Source of the DNA: an uncultured Lachnospiraceae bacterium
Lineage (GTDB): Bacteria; Bacillota_A; Clostridia; Lachnospirales; Lachnospiraceae
Length of the DNA stretch: 52,060 nucleotides
NCBI GenBank assembly: GCA_902801585.1
Contig: CADCIU010000014.1
Location: 1-52,060, forward strand
Direction: 5' to 3'
Positions 32,997 to 41,013 of the stretch are shown here, in pieces. Both the position numbers and the translations under genes were made by a program. Position 1 is the stretch's first letter. Every line of letters begins with the position of its first letter. A model generated the notes under the pieces. The model was not told the origin of the DNA, did no database searches, and saw only the letters and a list, made by a program, of their open reading frames with translations.

Positions 32997-33564
32997 CGAG
33001 GAGCACAGGTACAGCGGCAGAGGCAGCGATCCGGCGCTGTCCGCGGAAGGCAGGCGGGAGCTTATGGATTATAAGAGAGCAGGCGTATACAGTGCGATCG
33101 AAGGAAGGACCGGCAGTGCGCGGATCTATACAACCGGAATGATGCGGACAGAAGAGACACTGGCAATCCTTGCGGGCGCCGATGCGCGTCATGAGATCTG
33201 CCCGGAGCTGTGTGAGATCGATTTCGGCGCATTCGAGGGGAAGACATATGAGATGCTCAGGGGCACGCCGGCTTATCAGGACTGGATAAGGGGAGACAAT
33301 GAGAGAAACCGGTGTCCGGGAGGTGAGAGCGGATTACAGATGCAGGAGCGGGTGCTGAGGGCTTACGGCGATATTTTGGCAGATGCAGGGCGGTGCAGTG
33401 AAGAAACGGTCCTGATCGTGACACACGCGGGCCCGATCGCTGCGATCATGGGAAACGGCTTTACTCATCTCTCAAGGAACCGATATGAGTGGCAGCCGGC
33501 CTGCGGCAGAGGGTACAGGATCAGCTATAGGGAAGGGAGGCCGGTCTCCTTTGAGTCCATATGA
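32887..33564 (+). CDS. Histidine phosphatase (phosphoglycerate mutase-like; possible alpha-ribazole phosphatase)
   Basis: A 225-aa cytoplasmic phosphatase. The catalytic His motif is LIRHGKT, with further family residues in TTGMMRTEETL, EIDFGAFEGKTYEML and VTHAGPIAAIM. Position after cobS and cobU suggests the CobC role, removing phosphate from alpha-ribazole phosphate; sequence alone does not prove this. GTG 32887 has an excellent GGGGAGG site and gives a 110-base overlap with the preceding gene; its first 24 residues contain ITNTR-ITNTG-ITNTE repeats not found in the family. GTG 32962 with upstream GGAG would give a conventional N-terminus. Confidence 0.82.
   Translation: MNTDANIMITNTRITNTGITNTELTVFLIRHGKTRDNEEHRYSGRGSDPALSAEGRRELMDYKRAGVYSAIEGRTGSARIYTTGMMRTEETLAILAGADARHEICPELCEIDFGAFEGKTYEMLRGTPAYQDWIRGDNERNRCPGGESGLQMQERVLRAYGDILADAGRCSEETVLIVTHAGPIAAIMGNGFTHLSRNRYEWQPACGRGYRISYREGRPVSFESI
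32911..32955 (+). repeat. Three 15-base tandem repeats read in two frames
   Basis: Units ATCACAAATACCAGG, ATAACAAATACCGGG and ATAACAAATACGGAG encode DHKYQ-DNKYR-DNKYG in the CobU-like frame and ITNTR-ITNTG-ITNTE in the phosphatase frame. Confidence 0.9.
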
Positions 33565-33570
33565 GATTTG

Positions 33571-33597
33571 AACGCATAGGCGTGCTGCTTATGCGTT
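33571..33597 (+). terminator. Hairpin after the cobalamin gene group
   Basis: AACGCATAGGC pairs with GCTTATGCGTT around GTGCT with one mismatch. The tail TGGGTGTTTTG is only weakly T-rich, so termination may be partial. Confidence 0.45.
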
Positions 33598-33672
33598 TGG
33601 GTGTTTTGAACAAAAGAATGCGTAAATAGGATAAAGATTCGTGCAAAAAGCTTGCGAACATAGGCGTTTAAC

Positions 33673-33701
33673 TTGTATTTACAAGGCAAGCTGATTATAA
33701 T
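33673..33701 (+). promoter_or_regulatory. Promoter of the opp operon with an inverted repeat over the -35
   Basis: TTGTAT (33673-33678) and a perfect TATAAT (33696-33701) are 17 bases apart, about 100 bases before ATG 33803. CTTGT-ATTT-ACAAG (33672-33685) is an inverted repeat that covers the -35 box and could be an operator. Confidence 0.75.
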
Positions 33702-33802
33702 TTAGTCTAGTAAAATGGTACAGGCATAAATTTTGTCGGATGACCTGTATCTGCTTTAAGCAGTATTTGCTTAAAAATATTAACCGGAAAGGGGAAATTT
33801 TC

Positions 33803-34714
33803 ATGGCACGGTACATTGTCAAGAGAGTCCTTCTGGCGATCGCCAGTATATTTATCATCTGCGCGATCACATTCTTTGCAATGAATGCAATACCCGGAGG
33901 ACCCTTCAACTCAGAAAAGGCACTTTCGGAGGCCACCAGACAGGTTCTGGAGCAGCGCTACAATTTGGATAAACCTGTCCCGGTACAGTTTATTCTGTAT
34001 CTGCGCAATCTTTTGCGCGGAGATTTCGGCGTTTCGCTGAAAACAGGACGTGACATCGGCGGCACGCTCATGTCATGTTTCAAGGTGTCTGCGAGGCTGG
34101 GTCTTTCCGCAGCGGTACTTGCGGTGTTCTTCGGTATTATTCTCGGGTCTTTGGCGGCTCTGTACCGCAACGGCCTGATCGACCGGATCATCGTATTCTT
34201 TACAACGCTTTTCACGGCAATGCCGTCCTTCGTTTTCGCGACATTCCTGATGCTGGTCTTCTGTATCAAATTAAAGATCCTGCCGGTCTGGGATGCCTCG
34301 AGCAAATCGCTCATCCTTCCCGTGATCGCGCTGATGGCATATCCTATGGCGTACGTCACAAGACTGACCAAGACTTCCATGCTGGATTCCCTTGGCCAGG
34401 ACTATATCCGCACGGCCCGCGCCAAGGGTGTTCCCATGACCAAGGTGATCTTCAAGCATGCGCTCCGCAATGCGCTGATCCCCGTGATCACGTATGTCGG
34501 TCCCATGCTCGCATATATCCTGACGGGATCCCTGGTCGTCGAGAATATCTTTACCATCGGCGGTCTCGGACAGCAGTTCGTCAAGTCCATCAATAACCGC
34601 GATTATCCGATGATCATGGCTACCACGATCTTTCTGGCAGTCGTCATGGTCATCTGCAACCTGTTAAGTGATATCGCTTACAAGGTTGTCGACCCTCGCA
34701 TCACTTTGGACTAA
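33803..34714 (+). CDS. oppB: Oligopeptide ABC transporter permease OppB
   Basis: A 303-aa inner-membrane permease with about six hydrophobic segments. It starts MARYIVKRVLLAIASIFIIC, the classic OppB/DppB beginning, and carries the ATPase-contact loop DYIRTARAKGVPMTKVIFKHALRNALIP. AAAGGGGAAA precedes ATG 33803; the longer reading to 33740 has no site. First gene of the oppB-oppC-oppD-oppF-oppA cluster, with a strong promoter upstream. It imports peptides with OppC, D, F and the binding protein OppA. Confidence 0.93.
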   Translation: MARYIVKRVLLAIASIFIICAITFFAMNAIPGGPFNSEKALSEATRQVLEQRYNLDKPVPVQFILYLRNLLRGDFGVSLKTGRDIGGTLMSCFKVSARLGLSAAVLAVFFGIILGSLAALYRNGLIDRIIVFFTTLFTAMPSFVFATFLMLVFCIKLKILPVWDASSKSLILPVIALMAYPMAYVTRLTKTSMLDSLGQDYIRTARAKGVPMTKVIFKHALRNALIPVITYVGPMLAYILTGSLVVENIFTIGGLGQQFVKSINNRDYPMIMATTIFLAVVMVICNLLSDIAYKVVDPRITLD

Positions 34715-34729
34715 GGAAGGCAGGTAGAT

Positions 34730-35788
34730 ATGGAAACAAAGAAAAATCCCTTAAGCATGCAGATCGATCCTGCGCTGTTCGAAGCTGCAACAGAAGATGA
34801 AAAGCGTCAGGCGGACGTCATGAGCGAATCTACCACCTTTTTCAAGGACGGTATGAGAAAGCTCATGAAGAACCCTCTGGCAGTAGGTTCCATCATTGTA
34901 CTTATATTGATCGTGATCACGATCACAGTAGCGCCGCTGGTCGTCCCTTATTCCTATTCGGACATCATCAAGGTCAACGGCAAGCGCGACAGGACCAATA
35001 AGAACCTTTCCGCATTCGAGTATTCGGAAATGGAGCAGAAGTATATAGACGAGGGCGGAAAGGTATTTCCCCATATTCTGGGCACGGACTCCCTGGGACG
35101 TGACTACTTCATCCGTGTGGTCTACGGCGCGAGGATCTCTCTGATCGTCGGCCTGTTCGCGAGTATCCTGGTCCTGATCATAGGCGTCATATACGGGTCC
35201 ATTGCCGGGTACACGGGAGGGCGAACGGACCTGATCATGATGAGGATCGTGGATATTATATATTCACTGCCTGACATGCTGATCATCATCCTCCTGTCCA
35301 CGGTCCTGCAGCCGATCCTAGAAAACAGCAGCAATCCGATCGTCAGCGCACTGGGAACCAATATGATCTGTATATTCATCGTATTCGGCCTGCTCTACTG
35401 GGTCGGTATGGCGAGACTTGTAAGAGGCCAGATCCTGACGATCAAGAACAATGAGTATATCCTTGCGGCAAGGTCCATTGGCGCCAAGCCCGCCCATATC
35501 ATCCGCAAGCATATTATTCCCAACTGTATTTCTGTCATCATTATTACGACAGCCCTGCAGATCCCTTCCGCGATCTTTACGGAGAGTTTCCTGTCCTTCA
35601 TCGGTATGGGTGTCAATGCCCCCATGCCTTCTCTGGGATCTCTTGCAAACTCTGCCCGTGAAGGTCTTCAGACCTACCCTATGCAGCTGGTCTACCCTGC
35701 AGTCCTGATCATCCTGATCGTTCTGTCCTTCAACCTTCTCGGCGACGGTCTGCGCGATGCGTTCGATCCCAAGCTCAGAAGCAAATAA
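34730..35788 (+). CDS. oppC: Oligopeptide ABC transporter permease OppC
   Basis: A 352-aa inner-membrane permease. A cytoplasmic N-terminal tail of about 50 residues leads into the first membrane segment (LAVGSIIVLILIVITITVAP). The family marker HILGTDSLGRDYFIRVVYGAR follows, and the ATPase-contact loop is NEYILAARSIGAKPAHIIRKHIIPN. A roughly 50-residue insertion (KVNGKRDRTNKNLSAFEYSE) lies between membrane segment 1 and the LGTDSLGRD motif. AAGGAAGG precedes ATG 34730, 15 bases after oppB. Confidence 0.93.
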   Translation: METKKNPLSMQIDPALFEAATEDEKRQADVMSESTTFFKDGMRKLMKNPLAVGSIIVLILIVITITVAPLVVPYSYSDIIKVNGKRDRTNKNLSAFEYSEMEQKYIDEGGKVFPHILGTDSLGRDYFIRVVYGARISLIVGLFASILVLIIGVIYGSIAGYTGGRTDLIMMRIVDIIYSLPDMLIIILLSTVLQPILENSSNPIVSALGTNMICIFIVFGLLYWVGMARLVRGQILTIKNNEYILAARSIGAKPAHIIRKHIIPNCISVIIITTALQIPSAIFTESFLSFIGMGVNAPMPSLGSLANSAREGLQTYPMQLVYPAVLIILIVLSFNLLGDGLRDAFDPKLRSK

Positions 35789-35860
35789 GTACAAGGCGAT
35801 TGATGAAAAGAGTGTTTACAGTAGACGGTTATCAAGTAGAAGAGAGGAAAGCAGGTAATT

Positions 35861-36889
35861 ATGAGTGCAAATACAGAGAATCATACACCGCTGCTCCAGG
35901 TCATTGACCTTCATACTTCCTTCAAGACCGACAAGGGCGAAGTGAAGGCGGTCAACGGTGTTACATATACACTGGAAGCGGGAAAAAGCCTTGGTATTGT
36001 CGGAGAATCCGGTTCCGGTAAATCCGTCTCCGCCTATTCGATCATGCAGATCCTGGACGGAAACGGCCATATCACACAGGGAAAGGTGCTGTTCAAGGGT
36101 GAGGATATCACCAAATACACACCCAAGCAGATGGAAGATTTCCGCGGCAGGCACTGCGCTATGATCTTCCAGGATCCCATGACGTCGCTGAACCCCGTCT
36201 ATACGGTCGGCAACCAGATCATGGAAGCGATCACTACACATAACAACGTCAGCAAGGAAGAGGCCAGGAAAAAGGCGCAGGAAATGCTGGAGCTGGTCGG
36301 CATCAATGATGCGCCCCGCCGTCTCAAACAGTATCCGCACGAACTGTCCGGCGGTATGCGCCAGCGTGTCATGATCGCTATGGCGCTGGTATCGGAGCCT
36401 TCCATCCTGATCGCAGATGAGCCCACCACGGCTTTGGACGTCACGATCCAGGCACAGATCCTGGAACTGATGATGGAGCTTCAGAAGAAACTGGGAATGG
36501 CCATCATCATCGTTACACATGACCTGGGTGTCATCGCCCAAATGTCGGATGAGATCGTCGTCATGTACGGCGGCCGGATCTGCGAGCGCGGCACAGCGGA
36601 AGATATATTCTACAACCCTTGCCATGAATACACGAAAGGGCTTCTGCGTTCGATCCCTTCCATCAGCAATATGAAGAAGAAACTGATCCCGATCGCCGGA
36701 ACACCGATCAACCTCCTCAATATGCCTAAAGGATGCGCTTTCTGTTCCCGTTGTGACAATGCCATGAAGATCTGTCTGACACAGGTCCCCGAGGAGGTCC
36801 GGATCGATAAGACGCATCTGGCTTCCTGCTGGATCAATATCAGAGACAACAAATATCTTCATGAAGAGAAAGCGGAGGTGAACGCATGA
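35861..36889 (+). CDS. oppD: Oligopeptide ABC transporter ATPase OppD
   Basis: A 342-aa cytoplasmic ATPase with Walker [10 protein letters not shown]-loop [10 protein letters not shown], signature [12 protein letters not shown], Walker [13 protein letters not shown] and switch His in IVTHDLGV. The C-terminal [15 protein letters not shown] is the Opp/Dpp-type tail whose cysteines bind an iron-sulfur cluster in some relatives. AGAGGAAAGCAGG lies before ATG 35861. Its stop overlaps the oppF start (ATGA), so the two are coupled. Confidence 0.94.
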   Translation: MSANTENHTPLLQVIDLHTSFKTDKGEVKAVNGVTYTLEAGKSLGIVGESGSGKSVSAYSIMQILDGNGHITQGKVLFKGEDITKYTPKQMEDFRGRHCAMIFQDPMTSLNPVYTVGNQIMEAITTHNNVSKEEARKKAQEMLELVGINDAPRRLKQYPHELSGGMRQRVMIAMALVSEPSILIADEPTTALDVTIQAQILELMMELQKKLGMAIIIVTHDLGVIAQMSDEIVVMYGGRICERGTAEDIFYNPCHEYTKGLLRSIPSISNMKKKLIPIAGTPINLLNMPKGCAFCSRCDNAMKICLTQVPEEVRIDKTHLASCWINIRDNKYLHEEKAEVNA

Positions 36890-37848
36890 GCAGCGAATAC
36901 TTAGTGGAAGTCAAGGATCTGAAACAGTATTTCCCCATTCGCACAGGCTTCATGAAGACGACACTTCTGAAGGCTGTCGACGGTGTCAATTTCAGCATCA
37001 AACCCGGCGAGACGTTGGGTCTTGTCGGAGAGTCGGGCTGCGGCAAAACGACGGTCGGCCGTACGCTCCTTCGCCTTTATAAGCCGACCGGCGGCGAGAT
37101 CTACTATGACGGAAATCTGATCACAGATCAGAACATGATCCAGTACCGCCCCAAAATGCAGATGGTATTCCAGGACCCCTATTCATCCCTGGATCCCCGT
37201 ATGACTGTCGAGGAGATCATCGGAGAGCCGCTGGATGTGCACAAACTCTATTCCAATAAGGCAGAGCGAAGAGAAAAGATCCTCGGACTCATGGAGCTGG
37301 TAGGACTTAACGCAGAGCATGCGACCCGTTACGTCCACGAATTCTCCGGAGGCCAGAGGCAGCGTATCGGTATTGCAAGAGCGCTGGCAGTGGATCCTAA
37401 GTTCATCGTCTGCGACGAAGCGGTCTCCGCGCTGGATGTCTCCATCCAGGCGCAGGTCATCAACATGTTTGAGGAGCTGCAGGAGAAGCTGGGAGTGGCC
37501 TATCTCTTTATCGCCCACGATCTGCTGGTCGTAAGGCATATTTCGGACAGAGTTGCCGTTATGTATCTGGGAAGAGTGGTGGAAACGGCGGATTCGGATG
37601 AACTCTATGAAAGCCCCATTCATCCCTACACCCGTTCGCTGCTGTCCGCAGTGCCGATCCCGGATCCCACGATCGCGAAGAGCTCCCAGAGAATCATTCT
37701 CGAGGGAGATGTGCCGAGCCCGCTGAAAATGCCTTCGGGCTGTGCGTTCCGCACGAGATGCCGTTTTGCGACGGAAAAGTGCGCGCAGGAATGCCCTCCT
37801 CTGACGGACAGAGGAAACGGACATATGGTCGCCTGCTGGAATGCATGA
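36886..37848 (+). CDS. oppF: Oligopeptide ABC transporter ATPase OppF
   Basis: A 320-aa cytoplasmic ATPase, partner of OppD. Walker A is [10 protein letters not shown]-loop [18 protein letters not shown], signature [16 protein letters not shown], Walker [15 protein letters not shown] and switch FIAHDLLV. It ends with the Cys-bearing [19 protein letters not shown] tail of the family. Four bases overlap oppD. No terminator is seen before oppA, 201 bases downstream. Confidence 0.94.
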   Translation: MSSEYLVEVKDLKQYFPIRTGFMKTTLLKAVDGVNFSIKPGETLGLVGESGCGKTTVGRTLLRLYKPTGGEIYYDGNLITDQNMIQYRPKMQMVFQDPYSSLDPRMTVEEIIGEPLDVHKLYSNKAERREKILGLMELVGLNAEHATRYVHEFSGGQRQRIGIARALAVDPKFIVCDEAVSALDVSIQAQVINMFEELQEKLGVAYLFIAHDLLVVRHISDRVAVMYLGRVVETADSDELYESPIHPYTRSLLSAVPIPDPTIAKSSQRIILEGDVPSPLKMPSGCAFRTRCRFATEKCAQECPPLTDRGNGHMVACWNA

Positions 37849-37895
37849 ATTATCGCTTTTTGCAAAATACAGGCGAAAATCACAGGGGAACGTAG

Positions 37896-37901
37896 TATAA
37901 T
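37896..37901 (+). promoter_or_regulatory. Possible -10 of a separate oppA promoter
   Basis: TATAAT in CGTAGTATAATAGTTG, about 150 bases before oppA. No convincing -35 at 17 bases, so low confidence. Confidence 0.35.
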
Positions 37902-37994
37902 AGTTGAGATGTGTTTACCGCAGCACCCGAAAAGCTCTTTCAGGCAGAAGAGGCAGTACGGGGCAGGCGGCTGATACATAAATAATAACAAACA

Positions 37995-38027
37995 GCAGCG
38001 GCCGCGGGATCCTGCCGGGCCCGCTGC
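37995..38027 (+). promoter_or_regulatory. GC-rich hairpin just upstream of oppA
   Basis: GCAGCGGCCGCGG pairs with CCGGGCCCGCTGC (two mismatches) around GATCCTG. An A-run rather than a T-run follows, leading to the AAAAGGAGG site of oppA, so it is not a terminator for this strand. It could protect the oppA end of a processed transcript. Confidence 0.5.
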
Positions 38028-38049
38028 AAAAAACAAAAGGAGGAAGTTT

Positions 38050-39900
38050 ATGAAAAAACGCGCATTAGCATTGATCCTTTCCGTTGCTACTGCTCTTACA
38101 CTGCTGACTGCCTGCGGCGGCGGAAGCACAAGCGCATCATCCAGCAATGATGCGGCAGAAGAGCAGACTGAGGAAACTGCAGAAGAAGGTACAGAAGATG
38201 CTGCAGGTGCCGGCGAAGCGACGGCAGAAGCTCCCGGTGAGGCTGTGCAGTCCACCATTTATCCCACACCCGAAGGTGTTACCATTAAGGCAATGGCAGA
38301 GGGAAGTTCTGCTCCCGATTGGTCCGAGTACGAAGCTCTGATCACCGAGATCAAGACCACAACGGATGTTGAGAACCGTGTCGCCCTGATGCACAAGGCT
38401 GAAGATATCCTGATGGAGACCGCTGCAGTCATCCCGATCTATTATTACAATGATCTGTATCTGCAGAAGGAAGACGTGGAAGGCATTTATTCCAACCTGT
38501 TTGGATTTAAATATTTCCAGTTCGCTACTCTTCCCAGAGATGTCCTGAAGATCAACCTGGCTTCCGAGCCCGCGAAGGTAGATCCCGCGTTGAACTCTTC
38601 CGTTGACGGTGCATGCCTTGCAGTCAACATGTTCGAGGGTCTCTACACCTATGACTCACAGGGACAGCTTGTTCCCGCTCTGGCTGAGAACACCGAGGTT
38701 TCCGAGGACGGCCTGACCTACACCTTCACACTTCGTGACGGCCTTAAGTGGTCCGACGGCACGGATCTGACAGCGAAGGATTTCGAGTATGCATGGAAGA
38801 GAGCAGCTGCTCCCGAGACCGCTGCTGACTACGGCTACATGTTCGATGCGATCGCAAAGACAGATGACGGCGCTCTGGATGTCACAGCATCTGAAGACGG
38901 CAAGACCCTGACTGTAAACCTGGTCGCTCCCTGCGCATATTTCCTTGACCTCGCTGCATTCCCGGCATACCTTCCTGTTCCCCAGGCACAGGTCGAAGCT
39001 GCTGACGGCTGGGAGACCAACCCCGGCGCATGGGCATCCGAGGCAGGTTTCGTGACCAACGGTGCTTACACCATGACAGCATGGACTCACGAGGAGTCTA
39101 TCGTTCTGACAAAGAATGACAATTACTACAGAGCTGACGAGGTCACCATCCCTGAGATCGACCTTATGCTTTCCGCTGATGACACAGCTATCCTGTCTGC
39201 ATACAACGCAGGCGACCTTGACTTTGCAGACACAGTTCCGACAAACGAGATCGCTTCCCTCAAGGACAGCCCTGACTTCCACGTCATCGACAACCTTGGA
39301 ACATACTATGCAGCATTCAACGTAAAGAGCCCTATCTTCGACGGCAAGACTGTTGACCAGGCGATCGCTATGAGAAAAGCATTCGCGATCCTGATCGATC
39401 GTCCTTACATCGTTGAGACTGTCGGCCAGACCGGCCAGAAGGTCGCTACATCCTACATCCCTGCAGGAATGGCAGACGGCAACGGCGGCGTCTTCAAGGA
39501 GAACGGCGCAGCTTATACATTCCCTGTCGGAGACGGTTATTATCCGGAAGAAGTACAGGACAACGCGATCGACGAGGCAATCGCTCTTCTCGAGTATGCA
39601 GGTTACAAGTTTGATGACAACGGAATGCTTTCCGCTGAGACTCCCATCAATATCACATATCTGACCAATGACGGCACAGGCCACATTGGTGTTGCCCAGA
39701 TCATGCAGCAGGATTTCGCTGAGATCGGCATCAAGATGGAAATCGACACTCGTGAGTGGAACGTATTCCTGGATGAGAGAAAACAGGGTAACTTCGACTT
39801 CGCACGTGAAGGCTGGCTCGCAGACTTCAACGACCCGATCAACATGCTTGAGATGTGGACCTCTCAGTCCGGCAACAACGACTGCCAGTTCGGCCGCTGA
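38050..39900 (+). CDS. oppA: OppA-type peptide-binding lipoprotein with circularly permuted domain order
   Basis: A 616-aa cell-surface lipoprotein: signal peptide, lipobox LTAC (Cys22), then a Ser/Glu/Ala-rich linker to about residue 70. Residues about 88-160 (APDWSEYEALIT... VIPIYYYNDLYL... FGFKYFQFAT) match what normally ends OppA proteins, where E. coli OppA has SPAFDKLIADTLK and SAIVPVYYYVNARLV. Residues 164-616 run from the canonical OppA start (LKINLASEPAKVDPALNSSVDG) through LRDGLKWSDGT, FVTNGAYTM and EWNVFLDERKQGNFDFAREGW and stop at SGNNDCQFGR, where E. coli continues SSNNTAHYKSPAFD. A circular permutation is the simplest reading. AAAGGAGG precedes ATG 38050. Codons look highly biased, as for abundant proteins. 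Confidence 0.92.
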   Translation: MKKRALALILSVATALTLLTACGGGSTSASSSNDAAEEQTEETAEEGTEDAAGAGEATAEAPGEAVQSTIYPTPEGVTIKAMAEGSSAPDWSEYEALITEIKTTTDVENRVALMHKAEDILMETAAVIPIYYYNDLYLQKEDVEGIYSNLFGFKYFQFATLPRDVLKINLASEPAKVDPALNSSVDGACLAVNMFEGLYTYDSQGQLVPALAENTEVSEDGLTYTFTLRDGLKWSDGTDLTAKDFEYAWKRAAAPETAADYGYMFDAIAKTDDGALDVTASEDGKTLTVNLVAPCAYFLDLAAFPAYLPVPQAQVEAADGWETNPGAWASEAGFVTNGAYTMTAWTHEESIVLTKNDNYYRADEVTIPEIDLMLSADDTAILSAYNAGDLDFADTVPTNEIASLKDSPDFHVIDNLGTYYAAFNVKSPIFDGKTVDQAIAMRKAFAILIDRPYIVETVGQTGQKVATSYIPAGMADGNGGVFKENGAAYTFPVGDGYYPEEVQDNAIDEAIALLEYAGYKFDDNGMLSAETPINITYLTNDGTGHIGVAQIMQQDFAEIGIKMEIDTREWNVFLDERKQGNFDFAREGWLADFNDPINMLEMWTSQSGNNDCQFGR

Positions 39901-39951
39901 TCGCGCTGACAAGGAGGATCCGGATCGAATCTTGATCTGATCAATGAAATA

Positions 39952-39996
39952 CAGACCGCCGCACCGGAAAATTGACCGGTGCGGCGGTCTTTTTTC
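39952..39996 (+). terminator. Strong intrinsic terminator after oppA
   Basis: AGACCGCCGCACCGG pairs perfectly with CCGGTGCGGCGGTCT around AAAATTGA, followed by a run of T. Confidence 0.95.
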
Positions 39997-40045
39997 ATTT
40001 GTGCAGTTGTACTATAATAATACGGAGTGCCACTGAAATGGCAGA

Positions 40046-40146
40046 CCCGAGCCTTTGGCCCTGGGAGCATAAACAGCTCCCGAGCCCGGCGCTCGAGAGC
40101 AAAACGGGGAGAAGATCAGCTCCCGAGCCCGAAGCTCGAGAGCGAA
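40046..40146. repeat. Three palindromic repeat units
   Basis: CCCGAGCCTTTGGCCCTGGGAG, CCCGAGCCCGGCGCTCGAGAG and CCCGAGCCCGAAGCTCGAGAG, separated by 20-25 bases that each end in GCT. Same family as 6947-7114 and the copy farthest from the others. It ends beside the GGGAGG site of the VanY-type gene. Confidence 0.8.
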
Positions 40147-40158
40147 ACCGGGAGGAAT

Positions 40159-40968
40159 ATGGGACGATCAGGCATCATCAACCGATATAAAGGTCCGTCG
40201 AAGCGGTCGGCAGCCGGGAAGATATTTCTGTGTCTGCAGGCTCTCATGCTCGCGGCGGCAGTAGGCAGCGCGCACGCAGCAGCAGCTGAAACGGAGCGCA
40301 CGCAGGGGCGGGAACAGATCATTCGCAGAGAAGCCGCATATGCGGCGGAGTGTATTGTCGAGGAAGCTGAGGAGATCACCAAGGTCATCTCTGAGGCCGC
40401 TGCGGATCCCTACAGAGACCGCCCGGATATCGACCCTGATGACTGGATGTATATTTTGGCAAATCCGTGGAATGAGATCGGTGATTATACACCGGAACTG
40501 GCATCACTGGAAGGACAGCAGTTCGACGAGCGGATCGTGGACGACATGGAGGCCTTCGCAGGGGCGGCAAGAGCCGAAGGGCTGAGCGTCTTCCTCTCTT
40601 CCGGGTATCGGAGCTATGACACGCAGATGTACCTGTTCCGCAGGAAAGCCGAGGAGTACGGCGAGGAGGTGGCGCAGACGATCGTCGCAAGGCCGGGGAC
40701 CAGCGAGCACCAGACGGGATTGTGCTGCGATATTACAGACCGGTATTATGAGATGAAGGGCGAGAGTCTTGAGGACACGGAACTCTATCAGTGGATGAGT
40801 GCCCATTGCCAGGAATACGGCTTCATCGTCCGATTTCCCAAGGGAAAAGAGGATGTGACCGGAATTATTTACGAACCTTGGCATTTTAGGTATGTAGGAA
40901 TCGAGGCAGCGACGTATATAATGGAGAATGACTTGACGCTGGAGGAGTTCTTGGAGCTTTATAAGTGA
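40159..40968 (+). CDS. VanY-type D-alanyl-D-alanine carboxypeptidase (M15B)
   Basis: A 269-aa exported zinc peptidase that trims peptidoglycan stem peptides outside the membrane. Residues about 20-42 form a signal peptide or anchor (KIFLCLQALMLAAAVGSAHA). The M15 zinc site is complete: SEHQTGLCCDI (His184, Asp191) and EPWHFRYVG (His242), with SSGYRSYDTQ before it. ATG 40159 is close to GGGAGG; the reading back to 40027 runs through the palindromic repeats and is rejected. A predicted coiled stretch (AAYAAECIVEEAEEITKVI) precedes the catalytic part. No van resistance genes are near, so cell-wall maintenance is more likely than vancomycin resistance. Confidence 0.88.
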   Translation: MGRSGIINRYKGPSKRSAAGKIFLCLQALMLAAAVGSAHAAAAETERTQGREQIIRREAAYAAECIVEEAEEITKVISEAAADPYRDRPDIDPDDWMYILANPWNEIGDYTPELASLEGQQFDERIVDDMEAFAGAARAEGLSVFLSSGYRSYDTQMYLFRRKAEEYGEEVAQTIVARPGTSEHQTGLCCDITDRYYEMKGESLEDTELYQWMSAHCQEYGFIVRFPKGKEDVTGIIYEPWHFRYVGIEAATYIMENDLTLEEFLELYK

Positions 40969-41013
40969 GCAGTCAAGATATGAAACTTAGATCAATATAT
41001 AAAGGAGACCGGA

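Noticed and set aside
38656..39912. A 418-codon open frame on the minus strand opposite oppA
   Set aside because: Shadow of oppA with Cys/Val-rich composition and no family motif.
39888..39950. Frameshift or premature stop that truncates oppA
   Set aside because: None of the three frames after the stop gives the missing OppA end, and that end is found at the N-terminus. The ribosome-like AAGGAGG at about 39910 has no gene after it.
39944..40033. Short open frame starting at 39944
   Set aside because: It runs straight through the oppA terminator and has no family features.
40159..40968. Vancomycin-resistance gene
   Set aside because: VanY-type carboxypeptidases are common wall enzymes, and no vanH, vanA, vanX or vanRS genes are near.
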